In this document: in pieces, positions 1-5,225 of the stretch | Layout of the letters: every line of letters begins with the position of its first letter | How positions within the stretch are numbered: position 1 is the first letter of the stretch | NCBI GenBank assembly: GCA_964519365.1 | Contig: CAZFHP010000081.1 | Coordinates: 1 to 5,296 of the forward strand | DNA length: 5,296 nt | Source of the DNA: CAZFHP01 sp964519365 | GTDB lineage: Bacteria > Babelota > Babeliae > Babelales > RVW-14 | Direction: 5' to 3' | The notes under the pieces: model-generated | Databases searched by the model: none | Told to the model about the DNA's origin: nothing | What the model saw: only the letters and a program-made list of their open reading frames with translations | Translations under genes and position numbers: made by a program

Positions 1-66
1 CGCCAATATTCCAATAAGAACACGTGTATGTTTTTTCAAAAACAATGAAGAAAACAATCTACTCAT
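1..66 (-). CDS. N-terminus of an exported or membrane protein (partial, runs off left edge)
   Basis: Reading leftwards from an ATG at 66-64 there are 22 open codons up to the window edge: MSRLFSSLFLKKHTRVLIGI followed by LA. A strong ribosome binding site (AGGAG at 76-72) sits 5 bases before the ATG, so this start is well supported. The peptide has basic residues (KKHTR) followed by the beginning of a hydrophobic stretch (VLIGILA), as in a signal peptide or a first membrane segment. The rest of the gene is outside the window, so no function can be given. A near-consensus promoter lies about 100 bases upstream on the same strand. It is transcribed away from the genes described here, in the same direction as the secreted-protein gene at 545-1219. 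Confidence 0.7.
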   Translation of the reverse strand, partial: MSRLFSSLFLKKHTRVLIGILA

Positions 67-165
67 CTTTTCTCCTTATAAAGAATTCTTCATAAAACTC
101 TTCTTTTTCTCTTCATATTGTATACCAATACTTAATTTGTTTCAGTTAAGAATATACAACTTATA

Positions 166-194
166 ATTACACAAGAAAACTTTTTGTTTGTCAA
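166..194 (-). promoter_or_regulatory. Sigma70-like promoter for the left-edge gene
   Basis: On the minus strand a perfect -35 box TTGACA (194-189) is separated by 17 bases from TGTAAT (171-166, five of six matches to the -10 consensus). This is the best promoter match in the window. Transcription would start near 160, giving a leader of roughly 95 bases before the ATG at 66. A second TTGACA at 288-283 on the same strand has only a weak -10 (TGAAAT after 18 bases). Confidence 0.6.
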
Positions 195-346
195 AAAAAA
201 TATTCTCAAATTATATTTACCATCCTAATCTATGTTTTATCAAAAATATATTTGCTTTATTTCAGAAAAAACAACGACCTATTGTCAAGCAAATGATAAT
301 TTTAAACAAAAAAGAATTGATCGCATTCTAAGAACTCCCCCACCCT

Positions 347-381
347 TTCTTTTAATAACGTGAGTTCGATAATTAAAAGAA
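347..381. repeat. 10-bp perfect inverted repeat in intergenic region
   Basis: TTCTTTTAAT (347-356) and ATTAAAAGAA (372-381) are perfect reverse complements around a 15-base spacer. No U-tract follows on either strand, so it does not look like an intrinsic terminator. Each arm holds only one G-C pair, so an RNA hairpin would be weak and a chance origin in AT-rich sequence is possible. Confidence 0.4.
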
Positions 382-544
382 CGCCATAGTTTTTATTGTC
401 TGAACCAAGATAGCCAGGATAAAATGGATGTGAGGGATAAGAAACGTTATGTATTTCATTGCATTTCTTTTCCAATTTGAAGAAATTGTAAAAAAATATA
501 TACACACAAAGATACTACCAATTTTATCCCTAAACCAATAAGAA

Positions 545-1219
545 TTACGAAAACAATGGCAAACATATTTTAGAAATATTGGGACTAATCACCTCATAAA
601 AAAGAGATCCTTCTATTGTAATAGGATCTTGAGAAACAAGACTCGACAGAACAATTTCTATATCGATAGTCCCAGCTGATTCTCCCAATGGGACCTTCGT
701 ATTGCCACTTACACGAATAGTTTCAGCGCCAAGAGATGACCGGGTTGCAATAGTCCCATCAATTATTCCTGACTGATTACTATTGCCCGGCTCAAGATAA
801 AACGAAACATCAAAAAACACATCAAAAAATGTTTTTGTTCCATTAATAACTTGATCCCCTTTCCCAAGAAAGTGAAGACGAACAAAAGCACCTGGCTCAG
901 CTAATGATATTTCATTAAACTGCAACCGCAAAACAGAAGTTCTCTCTGTTTGTCCATCTTCCCCCGAAGACAAAATAATATTATCAAACTGACCAAGAGA
1001 GCGCTTATCTTTAATACTTATAGCCTCATCAAAGCAAATATCATCTATCGTTGCGATTGACCTTTTTGCTTCTTTATCAAAAGCCAGATCATCTACTATA
1101 ATTTCAGGATGATTTACATTGTAATAAGAACAGCTTATTGGCTCTTGTTTTTTTGAATATGCTGAAACAGAGTTTATACATACGAAACAAAAAAATAAAA
1201 CAAAGAATCGTAACGACAT
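545..1219 (-). CDS. Secreted protein of unknown function (224 aa)
   Basis: I do not recognise this protein. It starts with a clear Sec-type signal peptide: a short basic n-region (MSLR), a hydrophobic core at residues 5-17 and a VSA motif at 18-20, predicting cleavage before Tyr21. The mature part is about 204 residues, with no further membrane segment and three cysteines (30, 62, 219). From about residue 95 onward it alternates short hydrophobic strands with glycine or asparagine turns (residues 96-146 and 167-210), which suggests a mostly beta fold, perhaps a beta sandwich. That is inference from pattern only. The ATG at 1219 has an excellent purine-rich ribosome binding site (GAGGGGG at 1234-1228, 8 bases away) and a promoter at 1305-1276. 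It appears monocistronic: the nearest downstream gene begins about 480 bases away, and rplU upstream is separated by 247 bases. Likely periplasmic, surface or extracellular. Confidence 0.85.
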   Translation of the reverse strand: MSLRFFVLFFCFVCINSVSAYSKKQEPISCSYYNVNHPEIIVDDLAFDKEAKRSIATIDDICFDEAISIKDKRSLGQFDNIILSSGEDGQTERTSVLRLQFNEISLAEPGAFVRLHFLGKGDQVINGTKTFFDVFFDVSFYLEPGNSNQSGIIDGTIATRSSLGAETIRVSGNTKVPLGESAGTIDIEIVLSSLVSQDPITIEGSLFYEVISPNISKICLPLFS

Positions 1220-1275
1220 AATCCCATCCCCCTCTTAGAAATAATTACTCACACCAATACATTTATTTCATAAAG

Positions 1276-1305
1276 AAGATATGCTATGCAAAGCATCTAC
1301 GTCAA
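1276..1305 (-). promoter_or_regulatory. Promoter of the secreted-protein gene
   Basis: Minus strand: TTGACG (1305-1300, five of six to -35 consensus), an 18-base spacer, then TATCTT (1281-1276, four of six to -10). Transcription would start near 1270, giving a leader of about 50 bases before the ATG at 1219. The spacer holds a 5-bp dyad, ATGCT / AGCAT, that could bind a regulator, but it is short. Confidence 0.5.
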
Positions 1306-1381
1306 TACTTTTATACTTTTGTGAGAAAAATTAGAAATATACCTATTTTAAATTTTGTAAAAAAATATGTATATCTTGTTT

Positions 1382-1416
1382 AGGGTCACAACTTCAAGTT
1401 TATGCACAATGACCCT
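1382..1416. repeat. Inverted repeat with nested dyad between rplU and the secreted-protein gene
   Basis: AGGGTCA (1382-1388) and TGACCCT (1410-1416) are perfect 7-bp inverted arms around a 21-base spacer. Within the spacer lies a second, off-centre dyad, AACTTCAAGTT (1390-1400, 5-bp arms around one base). It is 51 bases past the rplU stop and about 77 bases upstream of the promoter at 1305-1276. With no T-run directly after either arm it is not a standard intrinsic terminator. It could be a rplU transcript-end hairpin, an operator, or a chance structure. Confidence 0.45.
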
Positions 1417-1466
1417 TAGATAATTACGGCAAACAATTTTTTTTGAAAGCCAATTCTTTAAAAGAT

Positions 1467-1805
1467 CTAAACAGTCTCTATACGCAAAACAGTTATTGGC
1501 TGCCTATGGCCTTTTTTAACACGAGACTTCTTGCGTCGTTTAAACCGAAACACAATAATTTTTGGATTTTTTGTTTGCTTTATAATACTGGCCTTTATTG
1601 CAGCCCCTTCTACGAACGGACGACCAAATTCAAACTTTTTTTCGCCAAGCTTACGAAACAATACTGTTGAAAAATCGACAGAATCTCCAACCTGTCCTTC
1701 AATTTTTTCTACAGCCAACGTTTTCCCTGGAATCGCTTGATACTGCTTCCCACCAGTTTGAAAAATAGCATACTTCTCAAAAACAGGCTTACTTTCTTGT
1801 TTCAT
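1467..1805 (-). CDS. rplU: 50S ribosomal protein L21
   Basis: L21 is a large-subunit ribosomal protein that binds 23S rRNA and, in E. coli, needs L20 for assembly. The 112-residue product shows the family hallmarks in order: KYAIFQTGGKQY near the N-terminus (residues 11-22), VGDSVDF (39-45), PFVEGA (63-68), and the C-terminal RNA-binding signature with IVFRFKRRKKSR and KKGHRQP (84-103). It carries about 10 extra residues before the usual MYAV-type start. I chose the ATG at 1805 because AGAAGGG lies 10 bases upstream. A TTG eight codons further upstream (1829) has no ribosome binding site and would place that AAGGG inside the gene. rpmA (L27), usually next to rplU, does not follow: the next 247 bases are non-coding. 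A strong promoter lies just upstream, so the gene seems to be transcribed alone. Confidence 0.97.
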   Translation of the reverse strand: MKQESKPVFEKYAIFQTGGKQYQAIPGKTLAVEKIEGQVGDSVDFSTVLFRKLGEKKFEFGRPFVEGAAIKASIIKQTKNPKIIVFRFKRRKKSRVKKGHRQPITVLRIETV

Positions 1806-1815
1806 CGTCAAAATA

Positions 1816-1823
1816 CCCTTCTC
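1816..1823 (-). promoter_or_regulatory. Ribosome binding site that sets the rplU start
   Basis: GAGAAGGG on the minus strand (1823-1816) ends 10 bases before the ATG at 1805. It favours this ATG over the in-frame TTG at 1829, which has no purine-rich tract upstream. Confidence 0.65.
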
Positions 1824-1873
1824 AATCAAGAATCAATAATGAATAGTAAAAATATCTCAGATTTAGTTTTTTA

Positions 1874-1901
1874 ACTATAGCAAAACTATAATCTTTGTCC
1901 A
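1874..1901 (-). promoter_or_regulatory. rplU promoter with extended -10
   Basis: Minus strand: TGGACA (1901-1896, five of six to -35), a 16-base spacer ending in TGC, and TATAGT (1879-1874, five of six to -10). The TG one base before the -10 makes it an extended -10 promoter. Transcription would start near 1867, about 60 bases before the ATG at 1805. Confidence 0.6.
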
Positions 1902-1967
1902 GATCGAACTTCTTTAATCAATAGAAATATATTTTTACGCATCTTTTTATCTGTCTTTATATTACCA

Positions 1968-1997
1968 TTGCTATATATATTTTCAATTTGATATTAT
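1968..1997 (+). promoter_or_regulatory. Possible promoter of the ankyrin gene
   Basis: TTGCTA (1968-1973, four of six to -35), an 18-base spacer and TATTAT (1992-1997, five of six to -10) lie about 50 bases before the ATG at 2047. The surrounding sequence is so AT-rich that -10-like hexamers are common, so this is tentative. It diverges from the rplU promoter, with about 67 bases between the two -35 boxes. Confidence 0.35.
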
Positions 1998-2046
1998 TAT
2001 AGGTGAGATAATTAAAATAATAACCAGATACTAATGGGAAAATACC

Positions 2047-3189
2047 ATGAACCTAAAAATAACTAAATCTCATGCTAAACCCGTCTTTGTATTAACCCCA
2101 ATTTTGCTATCGTTTGCTTTCTTAGCATATCAAAAACACAGTCCCCAACAATATCGCTTGATCACCCATAAGCCCTTTATTTCCAACACAAATATACATT
2201 TTGATACAAAAGGCTGGACTGACTTACACAAAGCAGCAACACATAAAAATCAAGAAGCTCTTAAAAAGCTTTTACAAGAAAAAACAATCGATATAAACAA
2301 ACCAGACAAGCTAGGGCGAACAGCGTTACATCATGCAGCAATCAATGGCTTTGCTCCAGGGCTCAAACTCTTACTTAAATATGGAGCTGATATACACATA
2401 CGAGACAAAAAAGGCCGGTCCCCGCTCCATCTTGCCGCAGGAAAAAATAGAGCTCAATGGAGTAATGAAAACGACTATTGTTACATCACACATCTTCTTT
2501 TAAAAGCAGGATCAAGTATAAATCAACAAGATAAAAAAGGCAGGACGCCACTACATTATGCCGCACAATACGGCTATAGCAAAATTACTGCCCTGCTATT
2601 AGAAAACAAAGCAAACACAAATATTCATGACCATGAGCATGCACTTCCGTTACATTATGCAACAGGTAAAAAAGGATTTAGTTGGGCACAAAAACAAGCA
2701 TCTTACGACATAGTTCGTCACTTACTTACAGCAAAAACGTCCATAAACGCCACTGATAATAAAGGCAAAACACCAATTCATTATGCAGCAGCAAGTGGAC
2801 ACGATCTTATTGTCGGCTTGCTTTTAAAACACAGGGCACATATCAATATTCAAGACAAGAAACAAGCAACCCCGCTGCATTATGCATGCGGGAAAGACAC
2901 GCTGCGCTTTATGCCACGCAAGTATGCCCCACATGTTAAGTCAATCGTTCAAATCAAAGAACATGAAAAATGGTACACACAAGAACTAGAAGCTCATCAT
3001 AAAATTATAGAACTTTTGATCAATAACGGAGCGCTACATGGCTTGCAAGACAATAAGAACCAATTCCCATGCTATTACGTTCATAAACACAAGCACCAAA
3101 AGCTTTTTAACGCATTGGCATTTTCTATAAAAAATCATACACGCGCCCCGCAAAATCTCTATGACCTTTCAGATCCTGAAGAGTTTTAG
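2047..3189 (+). CDS. Membrane-anchored or exported ankyrin-repeat protein (380 aa)
   Basis: Residues 13-28 are hydrophobic after a lysine-rich start (MNLKITKSHAK), so the protein has a signal peptide or signal anchor. The rest should lie outside the cytoplasm. Residues 56-362 are ankyrin repeats, helix-turn-helix units that bind other proteins. I count seven plus a degenerate eighth: about 56-88, 89-121, 122-162, 163-195, 196-237, 238-270, 271-335 and 336-362, with core motifs such as TALHHAA, SPLHLAA, TPLHYAA and TPIHYAA. Repeats 3, 5 and 7 have a GK after the LHxA core and carry insertions. Together the repeats form three copies of a 75-residue, two-repeat module (see the repeat entry). The C-terminus is acidic (DLSDPEEF). 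The ATG has only a weak ribosome binding site (GGGA, 7 bases away). Ankyrin proteins in intracellular bacteria are often host-interaction proteins, and that role is only inferred here. The GspG-like gene follows 81 bases downstream and could be co-transcribed. Confidence 0.9.
   Translation: MNLKITKSHAKPVFVLTPILLSFAFLAYQKHSPQQYRLITHKPFISNTNIHFDTKGWTDLHKAATHKNQEALKKLLQEKTIDINKPDKLGRTALHHAAINGFAPGLKLLLKYGADIHIRDKKGRSPLHLAAGKNRAQWSNENDYCYITHLLLKAGSSINQQDKKGRTPLHYAAQYGYSKITALLLENKANTNIHDHEHALPLHYATGKKGFSWAQKQASYDIVRHLLTAKTSINATDNKGKTPIHYAAASGHDLIVGLLLKHRAHINIQDKKQATPLHYACGKDTLRFMPRKYAPHVKSIVQIKEHEKWYTQELEAHHKIIELLINNGALHGLQDNKNQFPCYYVHKHKHQKLFNALAFSIKNHTRAPQNLYDLSDPEEF
2317..3060 (+). repeat. Three tandem copies of a 75-residue double-ankyrin module
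   Basis: Inside the ankyrin gene, residues 91-165 (2317-2541), 166-240 (2542-2766) and 241-338 (2767-3060) align with one another. The first two are exactly 75 residues long and align without gaps. The third has 23 extra residues after its GK, around residues 284-306. Anchors recur at exact 75-residue steps: the TxLH/TxIH cores at 92, 167 and 242, and the GK dipeptides at 132, 207 and 282. Each module is one canonical repeat followed by one enlarged repeat, so the array probably grew by duplicating a two-repeat unit. The module copies have diverged, so the duplication is not recent. Confidence 0.8.
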
Positions 3190-3215
3190 CAATATCTTTA
3201 TTTTTCATGCGTTAT

Positions 3216-3230
3216 TTTTATATCATAAAA
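3216..3230 (+). promoter_or_regulatory. Possible -10 region and AT dyad before the GspG-like gene
   Basis: TTTTAT (3216-3221) and ATAAAA (3225-3230) form a 6-bp dyad around three bases. The dyad contains TATCAT (3221-3226), five of six to the -10 consensus, about 45 bases before the ATG at 3271. No good -35 box lies at the right distance. The gene may therefore depend on a regulator here or be read from the ankyrin promoter. Confidence 0.25.
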
Positions 3231-3254
3231 GAGAAGAATAAAAGTTTGTTTTCT

Positions 3255-3266
3255 AGGGGGGAGAGG
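3255..3266 (+). promoter_or_regulatory. Unusually G-rich ribosome binding site
   Basis: AGGGGGGAGAGG (3255-3266) precedes the ATG at 3271, followed by GACC. It offers two overlapping Shine-Dalgarno matches and fixes the start. The leader resembles that of the secreted-protein gene at 1219: both begin TTCTA and then run into a G-rich tract ending in GGGA. Confidence 0.6.
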
Positions 3267-3270
3267 GACC

Positions 3271-3972
3271 ATGAAAAAACTTGATAACTTAATGGAAAGT
3301 ATTGATCGACGCATTGATCGAACATTTGGCCCATGGTATGGCTTTTTCAAAGAACACTTCACTATTTTCAGCGTAACACTTCTAGCATTATTGCTCGTAA
3401 CATCTGTGTTTAAAGTCTTTTATAGTAAGCCCCGCTTTATAGCGACGGTTATCCAAAAAGATCTTAATGCCATTAACAAAACACTCGAAACAATCGATCA
3501 AGAATGCAACATACTAAGCTTAGCTGGAAAGCGTACTATTTTAGACTTTTTTACCGTCAAAAAATTTTACGGATCAGTTATCGGGGGCATAAATCTCGCA
3601 TATCCTAAAAAATGGCATGGCCCGTATTTACAAACCAACCCAACACTTAATCAAAAGTTTTATGAGCTCGTTAAAGCAAAAGACGGTATCTTTATTGTTC
3701 CCGGCAAAGGAGTTCACTTGCCAAACGGATATATTGTAGGAAAAGACTTTTCGATAACACCTGACACAAATATCACACAAATGCTCGCTCCGCGGGGATA
3801 TCTCGCGTATAAAGGATTCCCATTAGCGCGACGTATTACTTTTAAAATTGGCGATTGGGATTCAACAAAAAAATTCTCTGAAGAGACAATGCAAGAAATC
3901 AATTCCCTTTTGCAGGAGTTTAATCAAGCGATGCCGTTTACACAAAACGAGTCGACCGTCCAACAAGTATAA
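3271..3972 (+). CDS. Single-pass membrane protein with a GspG-like pseudopilin motif (233 aa)
   Basis: The protein has a charged N-terminal segment of about 29 residues, one hydrophobic segment (31-50), then a helix-like stretch (about 56-80, with spaced DL, I, L and ID residues), then a soluble domain. That domain includes YPKKWHGPYL (111-120), close to the WxGPYL element of the type II secretion major pseudopilin GspG, followed by DGIFIVPGKG and LPNGYIVG (138-157). This layout resembles GspG: membrane helix, amphipathic helix, short C-terminal domain. However, there is no canonical prepilin peptidase site. Before the helix the sequence reads EHFTIFS, where GFTLIE would be expected, so the glycine and the Glu5 are both missing. 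It may be a divergent or repurposed pseudopilin-like protein, or unrelated with chance similarity. The GspG link is inference at moderate to low confidence. The gene is real: strong ribosome binding site, full-length frame, convergent with the metalloprotease gene 14 bases beyond its stop. Confidence 0.75.
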   Translation: MKKLDNLMESIDRRIDRTFGPWYGFFKEHFTIFSVTLLALLLVTSVFKVFYSKPRFIATVIQKDLNAINKTLETIDQECNILSLAGKRTILDFFTVKKFYGSVIGGINLAYPKKWHGPYLQTNPTLNQKFYELVKAKDGIFIVPGKGVHLPNGYIVGKDFSITPDTNITQMLAPRGYLAYKGFPLARRITFKIGDWDSTKKFSEETMQEINSLLQEFNQAMPFTQNESTVQQV

Positions 3973-3987
3973 CACCAGATACTTGTT
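3962..3987. terminator. Possible bidirectional terminator spanning both convergent stops
   Basis: AACAAGTAT (3962-3970) and ATACTTGTT (3979-3987) make a perfect 9-bp stem with an 8-base loop (AACACCAG). The plus-strand stop TAA (3970-3972) starts on the last base of the left arm. The minus-strand stop (3989-3987) touches the last base of the right arm. The hairpin therefore sits exactly where both transcripts end. The stem has few G-C pairs and the following T-run is short (TTTAT on the plus side, none on the minus side), so it would be a weak terminator. Confidence 0.5.
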
Positions 3988-5141
3988 TATGCATGCAATC
4001 GCACATAGCCACGCAAACAATAGTTTAAGAAAGTGATTAAAACCGTATCATAAACAGGAACACGAGAATCACATGATCGATCGGCATATACAAGACACCA
4101 TTCAGCAAACATATCACAATAGGGTGTAATAGGGCTAATAGCATCAAGATATTCTTCTGGAACATGCAGGCACTGTGCATATAATTTTGATGCATCGCTC
4201 CGCCCACCGCCTGCCGTTTGAAACGGCATAAACATATTAAATAGCTGATTAATAGTTATATGATCAAGCGTAAGCGTATCTTTTGCTGACAGTAAAAGCT
4301 TTTGCTTAAAACAATCGCTGGAGTTATAGATAAGCTCACGTACAAAATTAATCCCAAATTTCATCAATAAATTCCCAATAATTCCACACATACCCCCGGC
4401 TAATAAAATAGCCGCTTGCTTTTTTTTACTAACAGGCACATGCTGCACAAACTCTTGCCGATCACAGTTGGCAACGGCCTGCTTTATAAGATCTTGTATG
4501 TTTTCTTTTGTTACAGCAATATTATTCCGGCTACAATAATCACCCGTAAGCTCAAGAATTTTTTCTGTCGAAAGAGCTGCATTCTCTAACGGCGTTGAAT
4601 AAAGAGCATACCCTGTCGTTGGATTTACACCATCAAGATGTACACCCCCCAATGACAGTAACGACTTTGAAGTATTTTCTGTTCCTGCTTTTGGGCTCGC
4701 CCCAATATGTACGTTTATAGCATCACCGTTTAATAATTTTGCCATACCCGCATGCCCAAACTCATGACACATCGTCGTTATAAAAGAACAGCAATACTCT
4801 TGTGCAATATTTTTAAGCAAATTCTTTGGCTCCACTTGTTCCAATAATACCGTTTTTGTTTCGTTATTCGCCATCGATACAAAAACAAGCAACTCTATCA
4901 GTAATATAGCAGTAAGTACCCGTGAATATTTTGTGATCTCAAACGTTTGATCATCTGAATTTTCTGGATCTTTTTGCTCGCGCCTATCTTGCCCCTGTCT
5001 TTCTTGTGCGATCTCCGGCACTTCTTCTTGTGCTTCTTTTTGTACAATACTTTGGCACAAGACAATATTATTGGGCATGTGCCCAAGTACTATCAGGCAC
5101 ATAATAAGAAAACAAATAGATCTTTTCAATTTGGCAAACAT
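3987..5141 (-). CDS. Exported or membrane zinc metalloprotease, M50 (site-2 protease)-like (384 aa)
   Basis: The HEFGH motif at residues 126-130 is the HExxH zinc-binding and catalytic site of metallopeptidases (His126, Glu127, His130). It sits in a hydrophobic stretch (111-136), as in M50 site-2 proteases, which cut proteins within or near membranes. Residues 242-262 (AAILLAGGMCGIIGNLLM and following) look like the glycine-rich second M50 membrane segment. FNMFMP (301-306) followed by GGGRSDASKL (311-320) resembles the M50 N-P-D-G region, making Asp316 the likely third zinc ligand, with Ala replacing the usual Gly. The N-terminus has a signal peptide (about 1-30) and a charged low-complexity E/Q/D/R-rich linker (31-66). 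A membrane segment follows at 74-91. It has 15 cysteines and is not a lipoprotein by its VLCQ sequence. Usual M50 proteins start directly with the catalytic helix, so the export signal plus linker is unusual. The ribosome binding site is weak (GGA, 8 bases from the ATG), but the signal peptide supports this start. Confidence 0.85.
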   Translation of the reverse strand: MFAKLKRSICFLIMCLIVLGHMPNNIVLCQSIVQKEAQEEVPEIAQERQGQDRREQKDPENSDDQTFEITKYSRVLTAILLIELLVFVSMANNETKTVLLEQVEPKNLLKNIAQEYCCSFITTMCHEFGHAGMAKLLNGDAINVHIGASPKAGTENTSKSLLSLGGVHLDGVNPTTGYALYSTPLENAALSTEKILELTGDYCSRNNIAVTKENIQDLIKQAVANCDRQEFVQHVPVSKKKQAAILLAGGMCGIIGNLLMKFGINFVRELIYNSSDCFKQKLLLSAKDTLTLDHITINQLFNMFMPFQTAGGGRSDASKLYAQCLHVPEEYLDAISPITPYCDMFAEWCLVYADRSCDSRVPVYDTVLITFLNYCLRGYVRLHA

Positions 5142-5196
5142 GTTTTATTCCATTTGAAAAATTAAGCATAAACACCCAGACACCCCGTGTTTTTAA

Positions 5197-5225
5197 AACA
5201 TACTATGTCTTGCTTATTTTATCAA
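5197..5225 (-). promoter_or_regulatory. Promoter of the metalloprotease gene
   Basis: Minus strand: TTGATA (5225-5220, five of six to -35), a 17-base spacer and TATGTT (5202-5197, four of six to -10). Transcription would start near 5190, about 50 bases before the ATG at 5141. The -35 box overlaps the TGA stop (5224-5222) of the upstream gene. A 6-bp inverted repeat (AAACAC / GTGTTT, 5194-5172) in the leader could be regulatory or a weak upstream terminator. Confidence 0.45.

Larger units (their letters stand above)
67..544. other. Gene-poor AT-rich intergenic stretch
   Basis: No convincing gene lies in these 478 bases. They contain the promoter and leader of the left-edge gene (67-194), a weak minus-strand open frame at 302-505, and a 10-bp perfect inverted repeat at 347-381. 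The weak frame encodes 67 residues from a GTG with no clear ribosome binding site; it resembles no family I recognise and its composition is rich in F, Y, N and K, as chance frames in AT-rich DNA tend to be. A decayed gene or a small RNA cannot be excluded. No tRNA or clear terminator was seen. Confidence 0.5.

Noticed and set aside
351..382. GTTCGAT resembling a tRNA T-loop at 364-370
   Set aside because: The flanking bases do not form a T-stem and no acceptor, D or anticodon arms can be drawn.
473..488. CAATTT-GAAG-AAATTG hairpin as a terminator
   Set aside because: The stem is AT-only apart from one pair and is followed by an A-run rather than a T-run on the plus strand; on the minus strand the T-run precedes the stem.
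1443..1740. Plus-strand open frames opposite rplU
   Set aside because: They lie antisense to a confidently identified rplU, lack ribosome binding sites and have no family-like sequence.
3714..3902. Minus-strand frame inside the GspG-like gene
   Set aside because: It is antisense to a well-supported gene and has no start signals.
3848..4036. Plus-strand frame overlapping the ends of the two convergent genes
   Set aside because: It overlaps the GspG-like gene in another frame, then the antisense of the protease gene, and its composition is not gene-like.
3987..5141. Protease as a lipoprotein via Cys29 (VLCQ)
   Set aside because: The residue before the cysteine is Leu, not Gly, Ala or Ser as in a lipobox.
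4898..5165. Short frames on both strands over the start of the protease gene
   Set aside because: They are out-of-frame shadows of its signal peptide and charged linker.
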